This document shows, piece after piece, positions 7,713 through 14,572 of a stretch of 16,335 nucleotides of DNA. The stretch's first letter is position 1. Every line of letters begins with the position of its first letter. The stretch spans positions 1 to 16,335 of the forward strand of contig CAIRND010000608.1 in NCBI GenBank assembly GCA_903879825.1. The letters run 5' to 3'. Source of the DNA: an uncultured Geobacteraceae bacterium. Its GTDB lineage: Bacteria; Desulfobacterota; Desulfuromonadia; Geobacterales; Pseudopelobacteraceae. Under the pieces are notes generated by a model. The model made no database searches, had not been told where the DNA came from, and saw only the letters and a list, made by a program, of their open reading frames with translations. Both the position numbers and the translations under genes were made by a program.

Positions 7713-7731
7713 AAACAGGTTTCCCCTGTTT
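7711..7731 (-). terminator. Terminator of the M23 peptidase gene, between convergent genes
   Basis: A 7-bp stem, AAACAGG (7713-7719) with CCTGTTT (7725-7731) and loop TTTCC, lies 9 nt past the peptidase stop. On the - strand it is followed by a T-run (the A-run 7711-7715 on +), the form of an intrinsic terminator. On the + strand the stem starts just after the PilZ stop but lacks a T-run. Confidence 0.65.
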
Positions 7732-7739
7732 GGCTCTAT

Positions 7740-8546
7740 TCATAAGCTCTGCTGCGAGATGCACTTTGCCCGCTGTAATTCCTGGTAGACCGGCACGGGC
7801 AGAGGTTGTCCGCTCTTACTGCTAAGCACACTGAAATGAAGGTGTGTCGGGGAGCGTCGTTTTGCGGCATTAAGGCCACTTCGTCCAACGGTGGCCAACA
7901 GGTCCCCCGGTGTAACAATGGTCCCCAATTCGACAAATAACTCCTCATTATGGGCATAGTAGACCAGCAGGTTGTTTGTCGGATCAAAAACCCAGATATA
8001 CTTCCCTCCCCGTAGCTTGCTTCCATTCTGCCACTCCTTTTCAAGCGCCACTACAATTCCACCGGTCATCGACAACACTGAAACCGCCTTACCATTTCGA
8101 TCTTCCCGGCTGTCCTGATTTCGGTCGTGAATAAAGATGTCATAGGCCGGATGACCCCCGTGGCGGTTGCCGCTGAAATAATCGTAACCGCTTGAGACGA
8201 AACCGTGGTTTCTCCCCTTGTCTATGGCGCCGATACCATAACCGGCCACCGGAAATACCCACTCTGCGGAGGAATAGTCTCTCCCGCCTCGCCTGTAGTA
8301 GTCGGCACTAATTACGGCAAGTCTCCGGAGCAGTTCTGCCCGTGCCGCACCCTTGCTGATTCTGCCGTCACGGATCAGATTGTTAAATGTGTTGAAATCT
8401 GAATAGAGTGTGGTTGAGGCTGCTGTGCCGGCGGACACTGCTGTTTCCGGCGGAGACAACAGCTCATTCAAATTTGGCTCAGCGGCAGAGATTGGGACTG
8501 CGGTACAGAATAAAAGGGACAGTAATGCAAACAAATTCAGTTTCAT
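7740..8546 (-). CDS. Secreted M23-family (LytM-type) metallopeptidase
   Basis: The product has 268 residues. Start chosen at 8546, with AAGGAAG about 6 nt upstream and a signal peptide immediately after it (MKLNLF, hydrophobic core, cleavage near ISA-AEP at 21-23). The frame runs open 36 codons further upstream but without a ribosome-binding site. The zinc-peptidase signature is complete: His132-x3-Asp136 (GHPAYD), the YYAH histidine at 199 and the closing H235-L-H237. M23 enzymes cut peptidoglycan cross-links or pentaglycine bridges, or act as division and envelope factors. Residues about 25-95 form a non-catalytic N-terminal segment of unknown role, rich in Ala and Ser at first and then helical. 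It faces away from the MFS gene with a 193-bp spacer. No partner in the window is obvious. Confidence 0.88.
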   Translation of the reverse strand: MKLNLFALLSLLFCTAVPISAAEPNLNELLSPPETAVSAGTAASTTLYSDFNTFNNLIRDGRISKGAARAELLRRLAVISADYYRRGGRDYSSAEWVFPVAGYGIGAIDKGRNHGFVSSGYDYFSGNRHGGHPAYDIFIHDRNQDSREDRNGKAVSVLSMTGGIVVALEKEWQNGSKLRGGKYIWVFDPTNNLLVYYAHNEELFVELGTIVTPGDLLATVGRSGLNAAKRRSPTHLHFSVLSSKSGQPLPVPVYQELQRAKCISQQSL

Positions 8547-8739
8547 GGAACTTCCTTGTCTGTTAAAAGGGTTTTTTTGCGGGATAACACGAATGACTGG
8601 TCTCCCGAGGCCGATATTGATTGCATTACCATACAAATACTTTATAACATCCATGTGCTGAATTAACTAACCTACCGTAAAAACTGAGTTTATACGGGTG
8701 TCCGCTGAATGGTAATTACAGCAGAACATCAGGAGATCC

Positions 8740-9957
8740 ATGCTGAAAATTGATAAAAATATTATTCTACTTTTTATTGCCCGCACCCTCAGGCTCTTCG
8801 GGTATGGTTTTGTTTCGGTCGTACTGGCGCTTTACCTGTCTGAATCCGGTTTTGATGGCTTTTTCATGGGTGTCCTGTTTTCAATGACACTCGTTGGTGA
8901 TGCGGGGATTTCACTTCTCCTCACGACAACCGCTGATCGTTTCGGGCGCAAGAGAACGCTTATTATTGGCGCTGTCCTCATGATGATGGCCGGAGTGGTC
9001 TTCATCATGACTCGCAATCCACTGCTTCTCTTTATTGCTGCCGTAGTAGGCGTGATCAGTCCGAGTGGCAATGAAATAGGGCCGTTTCTACCTGTCGAGC
9101 AGGCGATGCTTTCTCAGCTTGCATCAAAAACGGAGAGAACAGCGCTATTCGCCTGGTATAATCTGGTCGGGTCATTTGCGACAGCATTCGGAGCACTTGC
9201 CGGAGGGGGCCTTGCTACGTTGTTGCAACATGGCGGCACGAGCGTGCTGGATTCCTATCGGGCCGTTTTGTGTGGCTATGCGATTATCGGCGGCATACTG
9301 GCACTTGTTTTCAGCGGGCTTTCACGGGAGTGCGAAACGGTAGCATCTGTGTCTCCCGAGGCGCCCCGCACCCTGATCGGCCTGCACAAATCGCGTGGAG
9401 TGATACTAAAACTCTCGATGCTCTTTTCACTGGATGCATTTGCGGGTGGTTTTGTACTGCAGAGCTTTATAGCGTACTGGTTCCATGTCCGCTACGGTAC
9501 GAGCGAGGCCGTGCTTGGCAGCATATTTTTTGGTGCTAATTTACTTGCCGGAGTTTCGGCATTGCTTGCCGTGCCGCTTGCAAAAAAAATTGGTCTCATT
9601 CGGACCATGGTATTTACCCATCTGCCATCAAATATTTTGCTTATACTTGTCCCGCTCATGCCGAATTATCCGCTCGCAATCAGCGTTCTTTTACTGCGAT
9701 TCAGTATTTCACAGATGGATGTACCAACGCGCCAAGCCTATACCATGGCAGTTGTTGAGCCGGATGAACGTTCTGCCGCAGCCGGTATAACAGGCATTGC
9801 CCGATCCATTGGTGCGTCGCTGTCGCCGGCAATTGCCGGTGCTCTTTTTTCGGTGTTTCTCGGCAGTCCATTCATAATCGCGGGTGGCTTAAAAATTATA
9901 TATGACCTTATCCTGTACAGAAGTTTTAAAAAGTCCCATGTTTCAGATGAATTGTAA
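8740..9957 (+). CDS. Major facilitator superfamily transporter
   Basis: The product has 405 residues with about 12 hydrophobic segments, the standard MFS size. The cytoplasmic loop between TM2 and TM3 carries motif A as D66-R-F-G-R-K-R72. A longer loop after TM6 (about 195-220, with the charged GLSRECETV and APRTLIGLHKSRG) separates the two halves. The second half ends with a short basic tail. AGGAG lies about 5 nt before the ATG. Sequence alone does not name the substrate; the overall look is of a drug/metabolite-type exporter. The gene stands alone, divergent from the M23 peptidase. It is followed by a large inverted-repeat structure that probably ends its transcript. Confidence 0.87.
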   Translation: MLKIDKNIILLFIARTLRLFGYGFVSVVLALYLSESGFDGFFMGVLFSMTLVGDAGISLLLTTTADRFGRKRTLIIGAVLMMMAGVVFIMTRNPLLLFIAAVVGVISPSGNEIGPFLPVEQAMLSQLASKTERTALFAWYNLVGSFATAFGALAGGGLATLLQHGGTSVLDSYRAVLCGYAIIGGILALVFSGLSRECETVASVSPEAPRTLIGLHKSRGVILKLSMLFSLDAFAGGFVLQSFIAYWFHVRYGTSEAVLGSIFFGANLLAGVSALLAVPLAKKIGLIRTMVFTHLPSNILLILVPLMPNYPLAISVLLLRFSISQMDVPTRQAYTMAVVEPDERSAAAGITGIARSIGASLSPAIAGALFSVFLGSPFIIAGGLKIIYDLILYRSFKKSHVSDEL

Positions 9958-9964
9958 AAAAAAG

Positions 9965-10042
9965 GTAACTACTCAGGTAAGAATAAGAACAAAAAAAACG
10001 AAATTCGTTTTTAAATAATTCTTTCATGACCTGAGCTGTTAC
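9965..10042. repeat. Nested inverted repeat (about 78 nt) after the MFS gene
   Basis: The outer arms 9965-9978 (GTAACTACTCAGGT) and 10029-10042 (ACCTGAGCTGTTAC) pair at 12 of 14 positions. Inside, AAGAAT (9979-9984) pairs with ATTCTT (10018-10023). A central AT-rich hairpin (about 9994-10012, AAAAACGAA against TTCGTTTTT) ends in a T-run on + and an A-run before it. It begins 8 nt after the MFS stop, so the inner part may be a weak bidirectional terminator. The outer arms are more than a terminator needs and could mark a small mobile repeat or a stable 3' end. Confidence 0.6.
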
Positions 10043-10055
10043 TAAAAACAGGTGT

Positions 10056-10079
10056 AAAAAAGGCCGGGTCGACCGGCCT
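10056..10079 (-). terminator. Rho-independent terminator of the chemoreceptor operon
   Basis: The stem AGGCCGG (10061-10067) pairs with CCGGCCT (10073-10079) over the loop GTCGA. On the - strand it is followed directly by a run of six T. It lies 44 nt past the stop of the second chemoreceptor gene, in the expected place and orientation. Confidence 0.85.
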
Positions 10080-10123
10080 GATTGTTGAGTGGTATTTTAT
10101 TGTGATGAAGCGAATATGGCTGA

Positions 10124-11302
10124 TTATAGCTTGAATCTGCCGACCAGAGTCTGAAGTTTGTCGGCCTCCTGCGAGAGTTGTGAAGATGCGGATGCGGTTT
10201 GGGTTGCGCCGTGAGCTGTCTGCTGTACTACGTTAGTTATCTTCTGGATATTGGACGCTATTTCTCCCGTAGTTGCTGTTTGCTCTTCGGCAGCGGTCGC
10301 AATCTGGTTCACCTGCATGGTTACCCCGTTTATCTGGTCGAGAATCTGCTCGAGTGCCTGAGCCGATCTTGCCGACAAGTCCGTACCCTTTTCAACCTCT
10401 GCTACCCCTTCTTCAATAGCAATGACTGCACTCTTGGTTTCACTCTGAATCGCCTTTATCATGGCGCCGATTTCCCGTGTCGCTCTGGTCGTCCGCTCAG
10501 CGAGCGCGCGAACTTCGTCGGCAACGACAGCAAAACCACGCCCCTGTTCTCCCGCACGGGCTGCTTCAATTGCAGCATTAAGTGCCAACAGGTTGGTCTG
10601 ATCGGCAATATCCTCAATCGTACCGATAATCTGGCCGATCTGCTCAGATCGAGCCCCTAAGTCCTCAACCGTTTTTGCAGCATCTTTCACTTGGCACGCG
10701 ATACGCTCCATGCCGTTGGTTGTTTGTCTGACCGCCTCGGCACCTGAGAGGGCTGTGCTGCTTGCTTGCTGTGAATTTTCTGCGGCGCTTAAGCAGTTGT
10801 TGGCAATATCATTTGAGGTCGCCGCCATCTGCTCGCTGGCAACGGCAACGGTATTAGTTTGAGCTGCAACGTCCTCCGCTCCGGTAGCAATCTCGCTTGC
10901 ACTGGAGTGAAGTTGGCGGGATGTCTGTGTTACCTGCTCCGATGAAAGAGATATCTGGGTGACGATATCGCGGATTGTGGCCTGCACACTGGCAATAGTG
11001 CGGATAATAGTGCTGATTTCGTTGTTACGCTTGGCGGCAATGGTTTGAGTCAGGTCACCATTAGCCATATTCGACAGGTAACTGATAATTCGCCGGAGTG
11101 CGTCATTGATCGACCAGAACAGTAATCCGCTGAAAAACATGCCGAGAATGATAAAGAGGGCCGTAGACAGGATGGCAAATGTTGGAGAGAATGTTCGACC
11201 GGCCACGACAGCAAAGATGATGCAGAAGCTGTAACACAAAGAAAGCAGCAAAATACGGGTTCTGATTTTCAGGTGCAAATACAAGCCGGTGATGAAATCC
11301 AT
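10124..11302 (-). CDS. Methyl-accepting chemotaxis protein without a periplasmic sensor domain
   Basis: The product has 392 residues. Two membrane segments (about 17-34 and 40-65) are separated by about five residues (GRTFS), so there is practically no periplasmic domain. A HAMP-like linker (about 66-118) follows, then the cytoplasmic four-helix signalling region. Its conserved tip, with DQTNLLALNAAIEAARAGEQ and then GFAVVADEVRALAERT, contacts CheA and CheW. Heptad-rich Glu/Gln/Ala stretches either side provide methylation sites. There is no NWxxF-type C-terminal pentapeptide; the end is GRFKL. AGGAG lies about 7 nt before the ATG. It lies 32 nt downstream of the heme-type chemoreceptor and shares its tip region closely, so the two likely form one transcript and possibly mixed arrays. 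Its input could be membrane state, cytoplasmic signals, or cues relayed by its partner. Confidence 0.92.
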   Translation of the reverse strand: MDFITGLYLHLKIRTRILLLSLCYSFCIIFAVVAGRTFSPTFAILSTALFIILGMFFSGLLFWSINDALRRIISYLSNMANGDLTQTIAAKRNNEISTIIRTIASVQATIRDIVTQISLSSEQVTQTSRQLHSSASEIATGAEDVAAQTNTVAVASEQMAATSNDIANNCLSAAENSQQASSTALSGAEAVRQTTNGMERIACQVKDAAKTVEDLGARSEQIGQIIGTIEDIADQTNLLALNAAIEAARAGEQGRGFAVVADEVRALAERTTRATREIGAMIKAIQSETKSAVIAIEEGVAEVEKGTDLSARSAQALEQILDQINGVTMQVNQIATAAEEQTATTGEIASNIQKITNVVQQTAHGATQTASASSQLSQEADKLQTLVGRFKL

Positions 11303-11334
11303 TACATCTCCTAAAAGGGGAATTTACTGCTTCG

Positions 11335-12951
11335 CTATACTATTTTGAACTGCCCGACAATGCGCCGGAGATCGTCTGCAAGCGCAGAAAGTCTATGGGC
11401 CGCAGCAGCCGATTCATGAGCGCCACGAGAGGTCTGGGCAACAACTTCAGTGATCTGCTGCATGTTATTGCTTATTTCAGATGTCGTTGCGGTCTGTTCT
11501 TCGGCAGCGGTAGCAACCTGGTGAATCTGCGAATTGACATCGTTAATCTGCTGGAGAATCTGTTCGAGTGCCCTGCCGGAGTCTGCCGCTTTTTCACTCC
11601 CTTTAGCAACTTCATTGACACCTTCTTCCATTGCTATTACTGCACCTTTTGTTTCTTTCTGAATCGCCTTGATCATCTCACCAATTTCGCGGGTTGCGCG
11701 AGTGGTGCGTTCGGCAAGTGCCCGCACTTCATCGGCCACAACAGCAAAACCTCTGCCTTGCTCACCGGCCCGGGCCGCCTCGATAGCAGCATTAAGCGCT
11801 AAGAGATTGGTCTGGTCTGCAATATCTTCAATAGTGCCGACAATTGCACCAATCTGGTCGGAGCGGCTCCCAAGGCTTTCAACCGCTACTGCAGAACTTC
11901 TCACCCGTTCTGCAATGCTGTTCATGACTCTAATGGTATCATCGACGACCTGAGCCCCGGAAACTGCGGCGGCACTGGCCTGTTGTGCTCCTTCGGACGC
12001 CATCTGGCAATTCTGTGCGATATCGCCGGACGTGGCGGACATCTCTTCGCCCGCCGTGGCTACCGTTTCTGCCTGAGCAGCAACATGCTCGGCACCGGTG
12101 GCCATCTGTTCCGCGTTAGACTGGAGCTGAACAGCTGATGATGATACCTGTTCGCTGGTCTGGGCAATCTGGGATATGATTCTTCTTATCTTGTCCACAA
12201 GAGAGTTTATCTCGTCGGCCAGAAGCCCAAATTCATCATTGGATTTGACAATAATTTGTTTGGTAAGGTCTCCCTCGCCTCTGGCAAGATCGGTTACCTT
12301 GGCGACAAAGTCGTTCAGTTTTTGTGTGACGGTAACCCGCAAAACAATCATCAGGCAGAAAAAACTGATGGCAAGCGCTACGATCCCAGATATCAGGAGC
12401 AATATGGTTGCTTTTCTGCTGGCGGCGTATCCCTCCTCGATGCTGGTATTGAGTTTGAGTGCACCAAGTATCTTTGTCTCTTTGTCGTGACAGGTTTGGC
12501 ACCGTTCTTCATTGAGGAGAGGTAATACGGTCTCAAGTATATGGGTTCCATTCTGTATCGCTTCAGAACTGGCGGGCTTATTTGTTTTGAAAACTTCAGA
12601 GACCAGTGGGTCCCCCTTCTTTTGGCTGCCGCGCTCCTCACCCTTTTCGTTGAATATAGAAAAAGCACCCGCTCGTTTATGCTCAAGTACGTCTTTGATG
12701 TAGGCATCAACTTTTTTCATATCATCAGCCATCATGGCGGTTTTAATGTCATCACCCATGAGATTTACAAAGGACAGGCTGTTCTCTTTTTGTAAACCCA
12801 CAAGTGCCTGCTTTTCCAGGTACAGCGCTGCTCCCCCCACGATTAACAAGCCGGTAATCAGGGCGAGGGATGCAGCCAGAAGAATCTTGGTTGCAATGCC
12901 GGTACCTCTTCCTGCCCGTGTGGATGAAGCGGTAAAATCCTGTTGTGACAT
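11335..12951 (-). CDS. Methyl-accepting chemotaxis protein with periplasmic c-type heme motif
   Basis: The product has 538 residues. TM1 is at about 22-44 and TM2 at about 182-204, enclosing a periplasmic domain of about 137 residues. That domain ends in C151-Q-T-C154-H155, the covalent heme c attachment motif (CxxCH), followed by LGALKLNTSIEEGY. HAMP (about 205-258) precedes a full signalling domain with the conserved tip DQTNLLALNAAIEAARAGEQ. Geobacter chemoreceptors with a PAS-like heme c sensor domain are known and thought to sense redox potential or small gaseous ligands; this protein fits that class by motif and layout. A strong AGGAGGG lies about 7 nt before the ATG. It is first in a two-gene transcript with the sensorless receptor. 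No C-terminal pentapeptide is present (end GQFKIV). Heme loading requires the cytochrome c maturation system elsewhere. Confidence 0.93.
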   Translation of the reverse strand: MSQQDFTASSTRAGRGTGIATKILLAASLALITGLLIVGGAALYLEKQALVGLQKENSLSFVNLMGDDIKTAMMADDMKKVDAYIKDVLEHKRAGAFSIFNEKGEERGSQKKGDPLVSEVFKTNKPASSEAIQNGTHILETVLPLLNEERCQTCHDKETKILGALKLNTSIEEGYAASRKATILLLISGIVALAISFFCLMIVLRVTVTQKLNDFVAKVTDLARGEGDLTKQIIVKSNDEFGLLADEINSLVDKIRRIISQIAQTSEQVSSSAVQLQSNAEQMATGAEHVAAQAETVATAGEEMSATSGDIAQNCQMASEGAQQASAAAVSGAQVVDDTIRVMNSIAERVRSSAVAVESLGSRSDQIGAIVGTIEDIADQTNLLALNAAIEAARAGEQGRGFAVVADEVRALAERTTRATREIGEMIKAIQKETKGAVIAMEEGVNEVAKGSEKAADSGRALEQILQQINDVNSQIHQVATAAEEQTATTSEISNNMQQITEVVAQTSRGAHESAAAAHRLSALADDLRRIVGQFKIV

Positions 12952-12981
12952 AATGCCCTCCTGGATGATAGGTGGTGATCT

Positions 12982-12997
12982 GTTTAGTTATCTAAAC
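12982..12997. repeat. Short dyad upstream of the heme chemoreceptor
   Basis: GTTTAG (12982-12987) and CTAAAC (12992-12997) form a perfect 6-bp dyad with a TTAT centre. It lies 31-46 nt upstream of the receptor start and probably within its leader or promoter. It could be an operator or a small RNA hairpin. No factor can be named. Confidence 0.35.
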
Positions 12998-13036
12998 TGT
13001 ATCGTGTTTGGAAGTGAGGTTCAGATGTAAAGCGAT

Positions 13037-13097
13037 GTGGTTATTTTCGAGATCATACAACAATTTATTTTTTTATGTAAGTTACAAAAATAACCAC
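13037..13097. repeat. Perfect 11-bp inverted repeat in the chemoreceptor/slyX spacer
   Basis: GTGGTTATTTT (13037-13047) is matched exactly by AAAATAACCAC (13087-13097), with a 39-nt AT-rich spacer. It lies in the 257-bp divergent region between the heme chemoreceptor and slyX, where regulatory sites for both would be. It could be paired binding sites for a regulator or the stem of an RNA. It is not explained by a terminator. Confidence 0.55.
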
Positions 13098-13139
13098 GGT
13101 ATAGAATTAATTGTGAAGTTATGAAACGTGGTGTATCGT

Positions 13140-13168
13140 AGGCCTGCGCCGATTGCAGGCCTGTATTT
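13140..13168 (+). terminator. Terminator-like hairpin upstream of slyX
   Basis: AGGCCTGC (13140-13147) pairs perfectly with GCAGGCCT (13155-13162) around a 7-nt loop, followed by GTATTTATTT. No + strand gene ends before it, and slyX starts 46 nt later. It may be a leader attenuator, or the end of an unannotated small RNA from the spacer. The T-run is interrupted, so termination strength is uncertain. Confidence 0.45.
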
Positions 13169-13208
13169 ATTTCACCTGAAAACAGTACTCTATAACAGAG
13201 GTAATGGC

Positions 13209-13412
13209 ATGGAACAACGAATTAATGAATTGGAAATGCGCTACATGCAGCAGGAAGAAACTCTGCAGGAATTAAATGTAATTGTCTGCCGACAGGAGTT
13301 GGTAATTGAAGCATTGAGGCGTGATCTCTCTGCGTTGAAGGAACAGTTTATGGTTATCTCACCATCCATATCACGTGACTCTACCCAAGAGGAACCTCCC
13401 CCGCATTATTGA
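13209..13412 (+). CDS. slyX: SlyX family protein
   Basis: The product has 67 residues. Start chosen at 13209 (AGAGG about 8 nt upstream), matching the family beginning MEQRINELEMRYMQQEETL. Residues 1-45 are one continuous heptad-patterned helix (coiled coil), with the family core LQELNVIVCRQELVIEALRR. A short Pro/Ser-rich tail ends in EEPPPHY, and a proline-rich tail of the PPPHY type is usual in SlyX. The function of SlyX is not established, despite its name from the neighbouring slyD in enterobacteria. Here it stands alone between the chemoreceptor pair and the envelope cluster, with a hairpin in its leader and a strong hairpin 22 nt after its stop. Confidence 0.85.
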   Translation: MEQRINELEMRYMQQEETLQELNVIVCRQELVIEALRRDLSALKEQFMVISPSISRDSTQEEPPPHY

Positions 13413-13430
13413 GGTATAGTTTGGATGGAC

Positions 13431-13466
13431 AAAAAAGTCCCCGCGACCGAATGGTCGGGGGGACTT
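13431..13466 (-). terminator. Strong terminator of the NosL/redoxin/outer-membrane cluster
   Basis: The stem pairs 13435-13448 with 13453-13466 (14 positions, one G-G mismatch) over loop GAAT. On the - strand it is followed by a run of six T (the A-run 13431-13436 on +). It ends the - strand cluster about 68 nt past the NosL-like stop, and may also stop slyX transcripts from the other side. Confidence 0.85.
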
Positions 13467-13533
13467 GACGTTGGAGTCACTTGGTCAGGAACTCTGACTG
13501 TTTAGGTCAAAGTGCCTCTTTATGGTAGCTGAT

Positions 13534-14004
13534 TCATTTGTGCATTATTGAAGTTGCATCTTCTTTTGCCGCTGCCAGGACCTGTTCCCAGCTAGATATG
13601 ATGCCGCCGTTGGCAGTAACAAAACTTTGCGCCGCTGCTTTTGAGCGAAATGCCCATTTAGCCCGCGTGGTCATAACTCCTCGTTTTTTGCCACCAATCA
13701 CCCATGAGGCTTTCTCTGCATCAATCAACTCCCGTGAATCACGATCCGCAACTTTAAATGAGATTACCTGTCCGCTTTTGTTGCTGTTCAGTTCGGTAAT
13801 TACACAGTGGAGCGAGCAGGTGCCTACCTGCCTGCCATCTCTGAATTCTACCAGCATCCGGCTGTAGCCGAAGGCTTTGCGATCCATGCCGCACTGTTTG
13901 CAGTCGCGATGTTGATCAATATCAGTCTCTGCCAAGGCGGTTGTAGAAAAAATGGACAGCAACATGACGGCGATTGACAACACAATGAATATTTTCTGCT
14001 TCAT
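13534..14004 (-). CDS. NosL-like periplasmic copper-binding protein
   Basis: The product has 156 residues. Start chosen at 14004, with AGGGGAG about 6 nt upstream; residues 1-25 are a Sec signal peptide cleaved after ALA. The mature part holds Cys35-x2-Cys38-Gly-Met40 (CKQCGM) and Cys63-x3-Cys67 (CSLHC), then the family-typical ASWVIGGKKRGVM and FVTANGGIISSWEQVL. NosL proteins bind Cu(I) and help build the copper sites of nitrous oxide reductase, but NosL-like proteins also occur away from nos genes, as here: no nosZ or other denitrification gene is present. Classical NosL is a lipoprotein, whereas this one has a soluble-type signal. It is last of a four-gene cluster, 28 nt after the redoxin lipoprotein, which suggests metal delivery or thiol chemistry in the periplasm. 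Confidence 0.85.
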   Translation of the reverse strand: MKQKIFIVLSIAVMLLSIFSTTALAETDIDQHRDCKQCGMDRKAFGYSRMLVEFRDGRQVGTCSLHCVITELNSNKSGQVISFKVADRDSRELIDAEKASWVIGGKKRGVMTTRAKWAFRSKAAAQSFVTANGGIISSWEQVLAAAKEDATSIMHK

Positions 14005-14032
14005 AATGACTCCCCTCGTTTTTGTATGACCA

Positions 14033-14572
14033 TCACGGCAGGGCGCTGAGGTTTGCACGCAGGTTGGCCCCGTCACGATAATCTTCGTTCATCCTGATAA
14101 TTCCGGAACTATCTATCACCACCGTGGTGCCCATGGTGGCCTGGAATATAGTGGTAAGAATGTGGTCAGTATCAGCAAGTGTGGTAAAAACACCGCCCGC
14201 ATACCCATTTGAAGACGCGGAACCGGCAACTTCCGAGATGCTTCCAGACACGTAATCCACCAGGTAAAAATTCACATCAGGATAAGATGGAGCAATGTAG
14301 GCTCTCAAATTGTTCATGTGACTGTCGCAGATTGGGCACCACATGGTGAAGTAAAGGACAGCACCCCTCTTTCCCGCTGTGGAGGAAGCCAGCGTTACTG
14401 CGTTGCCATTTGAATCAGAAACTGAAAAATCGGAAGCTTTCTGAGTGACACTGCCGCCACTACTGCCAGCCAACACAGGGGGGCGCTTATCTTCCCCAGA
14501 GGGGATCAGATTGTCACCACAGCCAGACATAATAATTAGCAACAGCAGTCCAACAAGTCTAAAGGAATACAT
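14033..14572 (-). CDS. Thioredoxin-fold (TlpA/redoxin-like) lipoprotein
   Basis: The product has 179 residues. The N-terminus is a lipoprotein signal, with a hydrophobic run then M-S-G-Cys18. A Ser/Gly-rich linker (19-45) leads into the thioredoxin fold: DFSVSDSNGNAVTL, then YFTMWCPIC with Cys79 and Cys82, then TTVVIDSSGIIRMNEDY near the end, which holds the expected late beta strands. In TlpA/ResA-like proteins this CxxC reduces partner cysteines, for example in cytochrome c apoproteins or copper chaperones. The gene starts 14 nt inside the outer-membrane protein gene, with GGGGGTG as a ribosome-binding stretch about 5 nt upstream. Being placed between a Cys-Cys barrel protein and a Cys-rich NosL-like protein, it is a natural candidate to keep those cysteines reduced. 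The specific partner is inferred. Confidence 0.83.
   Translation of the reverse strand: MYSFRLVGLLLLIIMSGCGDNLIPSGEDKRPPVLAGSSGGSVTQKASDFSVSDSNGNAVTLASSTAGKRGAVLYFTMWCPICDSHMNNLRAYIAPSYPDVNFYLVDYVSGSISEVAGSASSNGYAGGVFTTLADTDHILTTIFQATMGTTVVIDSSGIIRMNEDYRDGANLRANLSALP

Noticed and set aside
8617..8648. Possible promoter TTGATT / TTTATA for the MFS gene
   Set aside because: Spacing of 18 nt and a weak -10 box in an AT-rich spacer; not convincing without transcript data.
10480..11860. Long near-identical stretches in the two chemoreceptors as a DNA repeat
   Set aside because: The likeness is at the protein level in the universally conserved signalling tip; the DNA differs at many codon positions, so this is a paralogous domain, not a recent repeat.
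12236..12710. Overlapping open frames in the heme chemoreceptor region
   Set aside because: They are low-complexity products of other frames over a well-supported receptor; no ribosome site or family motif supports them.
13148..13154. GCCGATT resembling the flagellar sigma-28 -10 box near the chemoreceptors
   Set aside because: It has no matching TAAA -35 at the right distance, faces slyX rather than the receptors, and is the loop of the hairpin at 13140-13162.
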